A stretch of DNA of 47,773 nt from Ruminococcus sp. (GTDB taxonomy: Bacteria; Bacillota; Clostridia; Oscillospirales; Acutalibacteraceae), in the NCBI GenBank assembly GCA_024403825.1, contig JAKSRB010000006.1, positions 1 through 47,773 on the forward strand. Reading direction: 5' to 3'. The notes under the pieces were generated by a model, which was not told where the DNA came from, did no database searches, and saw nothing but the letters and a program-made list of their open reading frames with translations. This document shows, piece after piece, positions 1 to 7,991 of the stretch (position 1 is the stretch's first letter; the number at the start of each line of letters is the position of its first letter). Made by a program: the position numbers and the translations under genes.

Positions 1-13
1 GATTAGCCGACCC

Positions 14-487
14 CTATTTTGTTATAAAATGTTTGATTTCATCAGTGTTTGCAAGGTCAATTTTTTTGAAAAAGTCAGGATATATTGTAATATTATCTGT
101 GTTTTCTAAATCAACCCATTCAAGATATTCATCCGGTGCAGTTCCTAAGGTGGTTCTGTGTCCGTTTTGAATGTTCATTAGTTTTTCATTGCTTTTAATT
201 TTGAAAAATGCTGATAATTCGTGAACTAAGGATGAGCTGTCATTATCCTTGAAAAAGTTTTCGTGAATTGCTATCATTTTTTCAATCTCACATTCAATGC
301 CTGTTTCTTCCTTGACCTCTCGAATAACTGCGTCCTCAAGAGTTTCACCAAGCTTTACTCTTCCACCAACGGAATAATAGAAATTATCTCTTAAATTAGT
401 AGCCATAAGAACTTTTTTACCATTTATAATTACAGCACCAACCCTATAATTAAATATCCCATTTTCTGTTTTAAATGTACAATCCAT
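14..487 (-). CDS. NUDIX hydrolase
   Basis: A 157-residue NUDIX-family pyrophosphohydrolase, which would cleave a nucleoside diphosphate linked to another moiety; the substrate cannot be read from sequence. The NUDIX box is complete: G42, E48, then REVKEETGI at 56-64, matching G-x5-E-x7-REUxEExGU. The N-terminal half carries the usual beta strands (GAVIINGKKVLMAT) and the C-terminal half has no extra recognisable domain. The start codon is preceded by a GGAGG-like site. It is transcribed away from secG and appears monocistronic. Family assignment is firm; the physiological role is unknown. Confidence 0.9.
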   Translation of the reverse strand: MDCTFKTENGIFNYRVGAVIINGKKVLMATNLRDNFYYSVGGRVKLGETLEDAVIREVKEETGIECEIEKMIAIHENFFKDNDSSSLVHELSAFFKIKSNEKLMNIQNGHRTTLGTAPDEYLEWVDLENTDNITIYPDFFKKIDLANTDEIKHFITK

Positions 488-610
488 AATTCCTCCGTTT
501 TAATTTATTTTTTGCGATAAAGCTTAAATATTCTATCACTATGCTATTTAACTGTCAAGCGATTATAATAAAAAATGTAAATTATTATGTAGCAAATTAT
601 CTTAAAACCC

Positions 611-639
611 TTGCATTTTATTTCAATATATGCTAAAAT
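611..639 (+). promoter_or_regulatory. Putative sigma-A promoter of secG
   Basis: TTGCAT at 611-616 and TAAAAT at 634-639 are separated by 17 bases, about 45 bases ahead of the secG start. This placement argues against translation starting upstream at 611. Confidence 0.55.
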
Positions 640-685
640 CATATTAATTAATGTTATTTGCAATAATTTAGAAAGGACGATACAA

Positions 686-937
686 ATGAGCGTTTGGGGA
701 ATAGTTCTTGGTATTATTCTTGGTATTGTATCAATTGCAATTATTGTTGTTATTATTCTTCAAGAGGGTAATCAACAGGGTCTTGGTACAGTTACCGGTG
801 CAGCTGATTCTTATTTTTCTAAAAACAAAGCTCGTTCAATAGATGCTTTTCTTGCTCGTTGGACTAAGGCTTTTGCAGCATTCTTTGTAATTTTTGTAAT
901 TGCTCTTAATGTGCTTGCACATTTCGGAATACTGTAA
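686..937 (+). CDS. secG: Protein translocase subunit SecG
   Basis: An 83-residue SecG, the small accessory subunit of the SecYEG protein-export channel in the cytoplasmic membrane. Two hydrophobic segments (about residues 3-26 and 58-81) flank a cytoplasmic loop holding the family's LQEGNQQGLGTVTG signature. Start ATG at 686 was chosen because AGAAAGGA lies 8-12 bases upstream; an in-frame start at 611 would add a non-family N-terminal hydrophobic stretch and fall in the promoter. A strong hairpin terminator follows the stop codon, and bofA begins immediately after it. Confidence 0.95.
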   Translation: MSVWGIVLGIILGIVSIAIIVVIILQEGNQQGLGTVTGAADSYFSKNKARSIDAFLARWTKAFAAFFVIFVIALNVLAHFGIL

Positions 938-964
938 GAATATTTTTATTGTTTTTGGCATAAT

Positions 965-999
965 AATAGACTATCAGATTTTTTGTCTGATAGTCTATT
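965..999 (+). terminator. Rho-independent terminator after secG
   Basis: A 14-bp perfect stem (965-978 with 986-999), a 7-base loop and a following T-rich tract. It ends only about 8 bases before the Shine-Dalgarno site of bofA, so bofA expression must either read through it or rely on a promoter inside this short interval. Confidence 0.85.
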
Positions 1000-1019
1000 T
1001 TATTTTAGGAGCTGTTAAA

Positions 1020-1283
1020 ATGTCAGTTGGCTATCTCGCAGGAATAGCTTTTGCAGTTTTTATTGTTTTTTCTATTATTCATTATGCAGGAAAAAACAAA
1101 CGCCCCTTTAAAAGAGCGTTTATCTCGATGTTGTGTGGTTTATGCACCTTGCTTGCGGTAAACCTGAGTGGCAGCATAACAGGTGTATTTTTACCGATAA
1201 GCTTGCTGTCGATTCTTGTATCACTCATTGGCGGTATTCCGGGAGTAACACTTTTGCTCACCCTCAATTTAATATTTTTATAA
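1020..1283 (+). CDS. bofA: BofA-family pro-sigma-K processing inhibitor
   Basis: An 87-residue integral membrane protein of the BofA family, which in Bacillus holds the SpoIVFB protease inactive in the mother cell/forespore membrane so that pro-sigma-K is processed at the right time. Visible features are an N-terminal membrane segment (residues 5-22), two further hydrophobic segments, and the family's C-terminal signature ending GGIPGVTLLLTLNLIFL. Start ATG 1020 has TAGGAG 9 bases upstream. The final six bases overlap the 3' end of the convergent DUF4364 gene. The short length and C-terminal motif make the family call solid; function in this organism is inferred. Confidence 0.85.
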   Translation: MSVGYLAGIAFAVFIVFSIIHYAGKNKRPFKRAFISMLCGLCTLLAVNLSGSITGVFLPISLLSILVSLIGGIPGVTLLLTLNLIFL

Positions 1284-1880
1284 CCTCTTGTTTAGCTGTT
1301 CAAGGGCATCATTTACACTTGCCTTATCATTTGTAACAAGGCTTAATACTGTATTATATATTAATGTAGGGTTTTTATAGAAGTTCTTTCGTATAAGAAT
1401 TGCCTGTTCTAAAGTTGGGGCATATATAGTAAATTTCAAAAGTTCAATATCTCCACCTGATATTTTACACTCAATGTCATATCCAACCTCAGTTTTTAAT
1501 ATTTCAGCAGAATTGTTTTTTTCTGTTTGTTTTTGCGAAAGCAGCTTTGTAGCACATACATAAGCTTTATCCTTTACTGTATATGAAAGCGTGGTTTCAA
1601 GCTGATTTGCTATCATTTTTCCGTTTTCAGTCAGGATATATGTCTTATCCTTTGAACAGTTTTCACATTCTCTGAGATTTTCGTTTTGCACAAGATCGTC
1701 AAATGCTGAAAGAGTTTCAAAGTAGTTGGCAAGACTTTCATTTTGTATTGCCGCTACAACAATGTTTTTGCTAAGGCTGTCATTTACGGTATGAAATAGA
1801 TAACAAATCAATACCTTGATTTCATTTTTACTTCTCAGACCACCGGGAATGATACCTTCATCAAATGTATCGAATGCCAT
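1278..1880 (-). CDS. DUF4364 family protein
   Basis: A 200-residue protein that I recognise as the DUF4364 family of Clostridia from its N-terminus (PGGLRSKNEIKVLICYL) and length. The N-terminal half looks like a winged-helix fold, with a helix-rich start and the ILTENGKMIANQLE segment around residues 83-96 typical of such domains. Cysteines in ECENCSKDK (about residues 72-80) could bind metal, though only two are close together. The C-terminal part is alpha/beta. AAGGTGAT precedes the ATG. A transcription-regulator role is plausible but unproven. It converges on bofA with a six-base overlap. Confidence 0.8.
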   Translation of the reverse strand: MAFDTFDEGIIPGGLRSKNEIKVLICYLFHTVNDSLSKNIVVAAIQNESLANYFETLSAFDDLVQNENLRECENCSKDKTYILTENGKMIANQLETTLSYTVKDKAYVCATKLLSQKQTEKNNSAEILKTEVGYDIECKISGGDIELLKFTIYAPTLEQAILIRKNFYKNPTLIYNTVLSLVTNDKASVNDALEQLNKRL

Positions 1881-1990
1881 ATTATCACCTTTAAAATAAG
1901 TTTGTATATTGTAAATTTAGAATTATAAGTTTTATTAATTCTTATTATAACACATAACAAATAAGTTGTGTAGATTTTTTTGTAAAATAA

Positions 1991-2019
1991 TTGACTAATA
2001 TAAATTCTTATGATATTAT
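1991..2019 (+). promoter_or_regulatory. Putative promoter of the nfeD-SPFH operon
   Basis: TTGACT at 1991-1996 and TATTAT at 2014-2019 are separated by 17 bases, giving a leader of roughly 57 bases before the nfeD-like gene. Confidence 0.55.
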
Positions 2020-2082
2020 GTGTATAAGATATTATTTTATATAGTGTCTTATGTTTTATAATTTTTAGAAAGGGGACAGGGT

Positions 2083-2529
2083 ATGACAGATTATTTACCT
2101 TTCATCTGGATTGGTATTGCTGTAGTTCTGGCTATAATTGAGGGCATTACAATACAACTTGTATCAATTTGGTTTATGCTCGGTGCAATTTTTGCTGCAA
2201 TTACAAGTGTGTTTACTGATTCAATTATAATTCAGGTTTTAGTGTTTATTATAGTTTCTTTTGTTTCTCTTATAGCAACAAGACCTATTGTAAAAAATTT
2301 TATGAAACAAAAGGGAACTGTAAACACAAACTCTAACCGCCTTGTTGGTCAAACTGGAGTTATGATTTCTGATATTGCAGATATTGAACAGATTGGTCGT
2401 GCAAAGGTTTCAGGAGAGGTATGGTCAGTAAAAACCAATTCAGCACCAATATTAAAAGACAGTAAAATTAAGGTTCTTGCCATTGAGGGCGTTAAGCTAA
2501 TCATTGAACCACTACAGAATAAGGAGTAA
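2083..2529 (+). CDS. NfeD-like membrane protein with OB-fold tail
   Basis: A 148-residue short-form NfeD protein. Residues about 7-65 contain three hydrophobic segments; residues about 80-145 form the soluble beta-rich OB-like domain with the family signature LVGQTGVMISDI and GRAKVSGEVWSV. NfeD proteins work with SPFH/flotillin scaffolds in membrane microdomains, and the next gene three bases downstream is exactly such a scaffold, so the two are surely co-transcribed. AGAAAGGGGACAGGG provides a strong ribosome binding site. The serine-protease domain of long NfeD proteins is absent. Confidence 0.88.
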   Translation: MTDYLPFIWIGIAVVLAIIEGITIQLVSIWFMLGAIFAAITSVFTDSIIIQVLVFIIVSFVSLIATRPIVKNFMKQKGTVNTNSNRLVGQTGVMISDIADIEQIGRAKVSGEVWSVKTNSAPILKDSKIKVLAIEGVKLIIEPLQNKE

Positions 2530-2532
2530 ATT

Positions 2533-3438
2533 ATGCCATTTGTTGTTATTTTTGCGATTATTGTTTTATTTTTAATAATCATATTTGTCCGCAATGTTAA
2601 AATTGTTCCACAGGCTCATGCGTTTGTTGTAGAGCGTTTTGGTGCTTATTATACTACATGGGAAACAGGTCTTCATGTAAAGTTTCCTTTCATTGATAAT
2701 ATCAGCAAAAAAATCTCTCTCAAGGAGCAGGTTGTAGATTTCCCACCACAGCCTGTTATTACTCGTGATAATGTTACTATGCAGATTGATACTGTAGTTT
2801 ACTTTGAGATCACTGACCCTAAGCTTTACTGCTATGGTGTTGAGCGTCCTTTAAGTGCTATTGAAAATCTTACTGCTACTACACTTCGTAACATAATTGG
2901 TGAGCTTGAGCTTGACAGCACTCTTACATCTCGTGATACAATCAATGAAAAAATTCAGATTATCCTTGATGAAGCTACTGATGCTTGGGGTATTAAGGTT
3001 AAGCGTGTTGAGCTTAAGAACATTCTTCCTCCTCGTGAAATTCAGGACGCAATGGAAAAGCAGATGAAGGCTGAGCGTGAGCGTCGTGCTAAGATTCTGG
3101 ATGCTGAGGGTGAAAAGAGCAGTCAGATTCTTGTTGCTGAAGGTATGAAAGAGTCTGCAATTCTTAAAGCTGATGCTGTTAAGGAGCAGAAAATTCGTGA
3201 GGCACAGGGTGAAGCTGAAGCTATCCTCACAGTACAGAAGGCTAATGCTGATGCACTCAGAATGTTGAATGAGGCTGCACCAACTGACAGTATTATTCGT
3301 CTTAAGAGTCTTGAAGCTTTTGCTGCAGCTGCTGACGGCAAGGCTACAAAGATTATTATTCCATCTGACATTCAGGGTCTTGCAGGTAATGTTACTGCAA
3401 TTAAAGAGCTTTGGAAAGATGATGTAGCGAATAAATAA
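2533..3438 (+). CDS. SPFH/band 7 (stomatin-like) protein
   Basis: A 301-residue stomatin/QmcA-like membrane scaffold. One N-terminal membrane segment (residues 2-17) is followed by the SPFH domain (about 20-190: VPQAHAFVVERFGAYYTTWE, then DFPPQPVITRDNV). After it comes an Ala/Glu/Lys-rich coiled coil (about 175-245, e.g. MKAERERRAKILDAEGEK) and a C-terminal hydrophobic oligomerisation tail. Such proteins form ring-like oligomers that organise membrane proteins or control FtsH-type proteolysis. AAGGAG overlaps the nfeD stop region, consistent with translational coupling. Codon use is noticeably GCT/CGT-rich, suggesting good expression. Confidence 0.92.
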   Translation: MPFVVIFAIIVLFLIIIFVRNVKIVPQAHAFVVERFGAYYTTWETGLHVKFPFIDNISKKISLKEQVVDFPPQPVITRDNVTMQIDTVVYFEITDPKLYCYGVERPLSAIENLTATTLRNIIGELELDSTLTSRDTINEKIQIILDEATDAWGIKVKRVELKNILPPREIQDAMEKQMKAERERRAKILDAEGEKSSQILVAEGMKESAILKADAVKEQKIREAQGEAEAILTVQKANADALRMLNEAAPTDSIIRLKSLEAFAAAADGKATKIIIPSDIQGLAGNVTAIKELWKDDVANK

Positions 3439-3501
3439 TTTTTCATTGTATCTATAGCTGAAAATTTAAAGTTATTTGGTTATATTATTAATATTACTAT
3501 C

Positions 3502-3537
3502 AATGCCGAAAGTATAATTGAAGATACTTTCGGCATT
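3502..3537 (+). terminator. Hairpin terminator after the SPFH gene
   Basis: A 14-bp perfect stem (3502-3515 with 3524-3537) with an 8-base loop. The T-run that follows is short, so termination may be partial. Confidence 0.65.
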
Positions 3538-3558
3538 TGCTGTCAGGGGGGTCTGCGG

Positions 3559-4959
3559 ATGAATATATTAACTTTATGCTGGTTATTTATAATATTTTCC
3601 TTTGGAGGTTGGATTGCAGAAGGCATAAGAGCATTTTTTACCACAGGAAAATTTGTAAATAAAGGATTTATTACATCACCTTTTTGTCCTATTTATGGTG
3701 CAGGTGTAATTGTTTTATATATCACATTGTCACCAGTTTCAGATAATCTTCCTCTGTTGTTTTTATTCAGCACATTATTGCTGTCAGCAATAATAATTAT
3801 TATCGGTTATATAACAACTAAAATACTCGGATTTAAGCCTTGGGATTTCAGCAAAATGCGTATGCACATTGGTAGTTATATTACATTTCCGTATGCATTA
3901 TGGCTTGGTGTACTTGGTGCAGTTGTATTATATGCTATTGTGCCTGTTCTCGAAATATTTATCGGACATATCCCGATTATTGTAAGCATAGTGGTGATAA
4001 TCGCTATTTCAATTCTATTAGTTTTAGACTATATAACTACATTCATAACAATTATCCGATTAAAGAAAAAAATAGCTAAATTAAAGAATTGTGCATTTGA
4101 TGAAAATGAAATATCTGAGGAAAAAATTTTAAATATCAAGGAAAACTATAATCTTCTTTTCACGAATCATTTAATGCGAAGGCGTTTGGCAAGTGCGTTT
4201 CCTGAGCTTAATAATATGGCATATATTCTGGAATTTGCTGATAAGCTTAGTGAAGTAAAATATGAAAATATGCTTGAATATACAACAGTATATATTGATA
4301 AAGATGAAGAGCCATTTGCATTTGGTCTTTGCTTTACAAAGCTATTTTTTCTGTTTGTGACAGGCTCTTTTGTCGGCACAATTCTTGAAACAATCTGGGC
4401 ATTATTTGCGGAAGGGCATTTTGAAATTCGTGTCGGAATGGTTTATGGTCCGTTTATACCTGTATATGGTTTAGGAGCTTGTCTGTTGACCTTAGTTCTA
4501 TATAAGTTATATAAATTAAGTGATACATTGCTTTTTATTATCAGTGCAGTTATAGGCGGTGGATTTGAATATTTATGTTCATGGTTTCAGGAAATGGTAT
4601 TTGGCACAATTTCGTGGGACTATAGTGGTACGCCGTTTAATCTTGACGGTAGGACTAATCTTATGTATGCTCTGATTTGGGGATTTCTGGGGCTTGTGTG
4701 GGTAAGATACCTTTATCCGTCAATCTCTAAATTAATTGAAAAAATGCCAAAACGAGCAGGCTCAATTATTACACTTAGTTTGGTTGTATTTATGATTTTT
4801 AATACCTTAATGTCTGTAACAGCTGTTTGGCGGTGGAGAGATAGGGATAATGGAATCCCTCCTGCAAGCAACTTTGAATTGTATCTTGATAAACATTTTA
4901 ATGATGAAAAATTGCAGATGTTGTTTCCAAATATGCAGAATGTTAATTCAAATGAATGA
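3559..4959 (+). CDS. Duplicated CmpB-type (putative ABC transporter type IV) membrane protein
   Basis: A 466-residue polytopic membrane protein. The N-terminal block (FGGWIAEGIRAFFTTGKFVNKG then SPFCPIYGAG) matches the ABC_trans_CmpB family, and a second divergent copy begins near residue 270 (GSFVGTILETIWALFAEGHF, MVYGPFIPVYGLGA). The usual family member has one such unit, so this looks like an internal tandem duplication. A cytoplasmic charged linker (about 170-260) joins the halves. The Pfam name implies transport, but the biochemical function is undetermined and no ATPase gene lies nearby. A very strong GGGGGG ribosome site precedes the ATG. It lies 21-30 bases ahead of the MBL lipoprotein and is probably co-transcribed with it. 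Confidence 0.75.
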   Translation: MNILTLCWLFIIFSFGGWIAEGIRAFFTTGKFVNKGFITSPFCPIYGAGVIVLYITLSPVSDNLPLLFLFSTLLLSAIIIIIGYITTKILGFKPWDFSKMRMHIGSYITFPYALWLGVLGAVVLYAIVPVLEIFIGHIPIIVSIVVIIAISILLVLDYITTFITIIRLKKKIAKLKNCAFDENEISEEKILNIKENYNLLFTNHLMRRRLASAFPELNNMAYILEFADKLSEVKYENMLEYTTVYIDKDEEPFAFGLCFTKLFFLFVTGSFVGTILETIWALFAEGHFEIRVGMVYGPFIPVYGLGACLLTLVLYKLYKLSDTLLFIISAVIGGGFEYLCSWFQEMVFGTISWDYSGTPFNLDGRTNLMYALIWGFLGLVWVRYLYPSISKLIEKMPKRAGSIITLSLVVFMIFNTLMSVTAVWRWRDRDNGIPPASNFELYLDKHFNDEKLQMLFPNMQNVNSNE

Positions 4960-4989
4960 TATATAAATAATCGTTGGGAAGTGATATAT

Positions 4990-5895
4990 TTGTTTTCAGA
5001 AAGATTAAAAAACAGAAGTATAATAAAAATTATTGCTATAATGCTAATTTGCGTATTAACATTGTGTGCTTGTAATTTTGATTTTGATAACAATGATAAT
5101 AGCGATATAGAAATAAAGCAGGATAAGCTGATTGTGCATTATCTTGATGTTGGTCAGGGTGATTCTATTTTTGTTGAATTGCCGAATAATGAAACAATGC
5201 TTATTGATGCAGGAATTACAAATGAGGGTGAAGGTATCATAAATTATATCAATAGCTTTGGATATAATAAAATTGATTATCTTGTGGCTACTCACCCTCA
5301 TGCAGACCATATTGGTTCAATGGCCTATATAGTTCGTCATATGGAAATTGGTAAAATTTATATGAGCGAGGCTGTAGCTACTACAAATATATATAAAAAG
5401 CTTCTGACAACAATTTCTGATAAGAAATACAGTATCAATAAGGCAGTGGCTGGAAAGAAAATTGTAGATGAAGAAAAGTTATCAGTGGATATTTTAGCAC
5501 CATCAAAAATTGATGACGAAATATTAAATAACAACTCAGTAGTACTTATGGTGACATATAAAAATATCAAATTTTTATTTAATGGTGATGCCCAGAAAGA
5601 GGAAATAGGCGATATTGAAGGGGATATTTCCGCAGATGTTTTAAAGGTAGGACATCATGGTTCTTCAAATGCGACTACAAATGCAATGCTAACGAGAATC
5701 CATCCAACATATGCTGTTATATCCTGTGGAGCAGGAAATGAATATAATCATCCACATACCAAAACTACTGATCTATTAAAGCAATTTGGAGTTACATATT
5801 TAAGAACTGATGAGCTTGGAACAATAGTTTTCAGTACAAATGGTATTATGATTGATTATGAAACAAACGGAAAATCAATAGAGCGTAAGGAGTAA
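4990..5895 (+). CDS. ComEC/Rec2-like metallo-beta-lactamase-fold lipoprotein
   Basis: About 301 residues. A signal peptide ends in the lipobox LTLCAC, so the mature protein is probably lipid-anchored outside the membrane. The MBL fold follows, with HYLDVGQGDSIFVELP, the metal motif HPHADH, and GHHGSSNAT and NHPHTKTTDL, all characteristic of the C-terminal hydrolase domain of ComEC, which degrades the non-transported DNA strand. The ComEC channel is absent, so this is a stand-alone extracellular hydrolase, possibly a nuclease or phosphodiesterase. A TTG start at 4990 is preferred over GTG at 4981 because GGGAAGTGA then sits at proper spacing; this is uncertain. A DUF3006 gene follows three bases later, a recurrent pairing. 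Confidence 0.85.
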   Translation: MFSERLKNRSIIKIIAIMLICVLTLCACNFDFDNNDNSDIEIKQDKLIVHYLDVGQGDSIFVELPNNETMLIDAGITNEGEGIINYINSFGYNKIDYLVATHPHADHIGSMAYIVRHMEIGKIYMSEAVATTNIYKKLLTTISDKKYSINKAVAGKKIVDEEKLSVDILAPSKIDDEILNNNSVVLMVTYKNIKFLFNGDAQKEEIGDIEGDISADVLKVGHHGSSNATTNAMLTRIHPTYAVISCGAGNEYNHPHTKTTDLLKQFGVTYLRTDELGTIVFSTNGIMIDYETNGKSIERKE

Positions 5896-5898
5896 TTT

Positions 5899-6117
5899 AT
5901 GAAAAAATTTATAGTTGACAGAATTGAGGGTACAAAAGCTGTACTTGAATGTGAAAACGGAGAAATGGTAAATTTAGAGTTAAAAGCATTACCTAAAAAT
6001 ATAAAAGAAGGTGATGTTCTTAATTTTGACAATGGAAGCTGTTTTCTTGATGAGCAGGAAACTGAACGCAGGAAAAATGAAATTAAAGAATTGATGAAAG
6101 CTTTATTTGTTGATTAA
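5899..6117 (+). CDS. DUF3006 family small protein
   Basis: A 72-residue protein with the DUF3006 pattern: VDRIEGTKAVLECENGE at the start, a KEGDVLNF segment, and a charged C-terminal helix (ETERRKNEIKELMKALF). It is predicted to be a small beta-barrel with a helix. It follows the MBL lipoprotein by three bases with AAGGAGTAATTT as its ribosome site, so the two are translated together; DUF3006 genes are often found beside ComEC-like hydrolases. Function is unknown. Confidence 0.8.
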   Translation: MKKFIVDRIEGTKAVLECENGEMVNLELKALPKNIKEGDVLNFDNGSCFLDEQETERRKNEIKELMKALFVD

Positions 6118-6190
6118 TTAATATTGTATATATAAATTTAAATTTTCGTATGCAAAAAAATACCAGTTATAAAAAATCACGAGCCATAAA

Positions 6191-6234
6191 AAAACTCTTA
6201 TTTTATCAGTACATATTGATAAAATAAGAGTTTT
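6191..6234 (+). terminator. Strong terminator after the MBL/DUF3006 unit
   Basis: An 18-bp perfect stem (6191-6208 with 6217-6234) rich in A-T pairs, followed by T residues. It is symmetrical enough to act on both strands. Confidence 0.85.
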
Positions 6235-6260
6235 TTCCTATTTGCGAAATTTATAAAAAG

Positions 6261-6289
6261 TTGACTTTATGTAAATTTTGTGTTATTGT
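6261..6289 (+). promoter_or_regulatory. Putative promoter of the dockerin membrane protein gene
   Basis: TTGACT at 6261-6266 and TATTGT at 6284-6289, 17 bases apart. Transcription would begin near 6296, so the open frame upstream of that point cannot be translated from this promoter. Confidence 0.5.
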
Positions 6290-6338
6290 AAAACAGAGTA
6301 TATTAGGATATTATGCCTTATTATACCCAAAAATAATA

Positions 6339-7673
6339 ATGAAAGGGGGTGTAGCTACGCTCACCGTAAAATTGAAACGATTTTTAGTTGGAGTTACGGT
6401 TGCTCTAACTGTTGCAAGCTCAATGCCTGCTCAGGCAGTATCCTTTAAAATTGATAAGGATACGCTTGATAGCATAGCTTCAGCAGATACTAAAATAAAT
6501 CGTTATCGCTATGGTGATGTAAATGATGACGGAAAAATAGATGTCTATGATGTTACTGAAATGCAAAAAGCTATAGTTGAGCTTACTCAATTTAATGCTT
6601 TGCAAAATGAGCTGTCTGATGTAGATGGTGATGGAAGATTTTCTGTTTCCGATATAACCGTAATGCAGGGTTATCTTACAAGAGTAGAAGAATTTATGCA
6701 TTACAGAGTTGGAAAAAGCTACACCCCTGAACCTGAGCCGTCCACAGTTCAGCCGAGTTCATCAGGAACAATTCCGACAACTACAAATCCGTTTGAAACG
6801 ATTGAGACTATAACAACAGAGCCTACTACTGAACCTATAGAATCTCATTCTACAATAATAGTGCCAACAACCGAGCCGATTGAAACAACAAGCAGACCTC
6901 ATACTACGGGTGCAACAATAGTAACTGAACCTAAGGAATCAACTACAGCTTATGTTTCACAGCCGACTCAGCCCTCAACGAGGTATCCGTCATTTACAGT
7001 ACCGACAGAAACCGCAGCTAAGGATACTTACAGCGTAACGAAGCCTATGAGCTTTACAGCTGTTACAGATCCACCTGAAAAAACTACTGCACCAACCGCA
7101 AACAGTACAAATTCAACAAGCAATACCTCAGACAATCAGCAAACAACATCTACGACTGCTCGTCCTGCTACAGATGATGAGGCACATAGTGAAACAACTA
7201 CAGAAACACAGGCAACAGCTTCTGGTTATGTAGTCACTACTGCACCTTCATCTCCTGCCACTCCTGATGTTGCTCCTCCGGTTTCAAATACAACAGATCA
7301 TACTGTGCTTATAACAATAATTGTTGTTATACTATTAGTTTTGATAATAGCTTTATTCACAGTAAGAAATCTTGTGGGACTTTTCCAGCGTTCGTATGAG
7401 CGACGACGAATTGAGATTTTAGTTCGTAATAATGTTAAAAATTCTGAATATGATGATTTATGTGATATTCGTGAATGTATGCTTGATGGAGAATTTCCAT
7501 TTAATGAGGATAAGGTATGCTTGAGATGTCAGTCTATTATCAACAGACTGCAAAGAGCAGAAATTGTAACATCAAAAGAACTTGAAGTTATTATGCTTTC
7601 TAACTATGATTTACAACATTACTATAATAATTATATGGCAATTAAAAATCATAGTGTTGAATTTTTGGTATAA
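6339..7673 (+). CDS. Membrane-anchored protein with N-terminal dockerin domain
   Basis: About 444 residues from ATG 6339. A signal peptide ending near PAQA precedes a dockerin type I module with two calcium-binding repeats (DVNDDGKIDVYDVTEMQKAI and DVDGDGRFSVSDITVMQGYL). A long Thr/Ser/Pro-rich linker (about 215 residues) leads to one membrane segment (TVLITIIVVILLVLIIALF), followed by a basic stop-transfer patch and a cytoplasmic domain of about 95 residues with a Cys-x-x-Cys-like CLRC motif. Dockerins bind cohesins, so this could dock a cohesin-bearing protein to the membrane and report inward. The start is uncertain: GAAAGGGGGTG lies downstream of ATG 6339, and the only later in-frame start is TTG 6372, 22 bases beyond it. 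Confidence 0.8.
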   Translation: MKGGVATLTVKLKRFLVGVTVALTVASSMPAQAVSFKIDKDTLDSIASADTKINRYRYGDVNDDGKIDVYDVTEMQKAIVELTQFNALQNELSDVDGDGRFSVSDITVMQGYLTRVEEFMHYRVGKSYTPEPEPSTVQPSSSGTIPTTTNPFETIETITTEPTTEPIESHSTIIVPTTEPIETTSRPHTTGATIVTEPKESTTAYVSQPTQPSTRYPSFTVPTETAAKDTYSVTKPMSFTAVTDPPEKTTAPTANSTNSTSNTSDNQQTTSTTARPATDDEAHSETTTETQATASGYVVTTAPSSPATPDVAPPVSNTTDHTVLITIIVVILLVLIIALFTVRNLVGLFQRSYERRRIEILVRNNVKNSEYDDLCDIRECMLDGEFPFNEDKVCLRCQSIINRLQRAEIVTSKELEVIMLSNYDLQHYYNNYMAIKNHSVEFLV

Positions 7674-7691
7674 TATTTTAAGCAGATTAAA

Positions 7692-7723
7692 AAAATAGCC
7701 GTTGTAAATGCAGCGGCTATTTT
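7692..7723 (+). terminator. Terminator after the dockerin protein gene
   Basis: A 13-bp stem with one G-T pair (7692-7704 with 7711-7723), a 6-base loop and a T-rich tail. Confidence 0.8.
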
Positions 7724-7991
7724 AATTTTAAATAAAATGTTGCAAAAATGTAATAATTTTATTAAGTGATTTTATTAAAAAGAATTATAAATAGTTATAT
7801 AAAGTCTAATGATTGGCATTTATTACTGCTTTTGAAAAAGTGATAAATTAGCTGTAAATATTTTAAAAATTTAACTGTCAAATTGTATTAACTATAGTCG
7901 AACAATTTAAAATTAGGTACTTGACTTATTTGCATAATGTATTATAATATAAATAATAATCGAATTATAATGTATTTTGAGAGGTGTAACA
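7724..7991 (+). other. AT-rich intergenic leader before the dlt-like operon
   Basis: Beyond the terminator this stretch holds no open frame with a ribosome site. The only clear element is the promoter near its 3' end; I saw no convincing riboswitch or strong hairpin. Confidence 0.5.
7921..7948 (+). promoter_or_regulatory. Promoter of the dlt-like operon
   Basis: TTGACT at 7921-7926 and a consensus TATAAT at 7943-7948, 16 bases apart. The leader to the first start codon is about 37 bases. It is the only good promoter I see for the five-gene operon. Confidence 0.7.

Noticed and set aside
900-1019. N-terminal extension of BofA starting at 900
   Set aside because: It overlaps secG and its terminator; the ribosome site and family length support the start at 1020.
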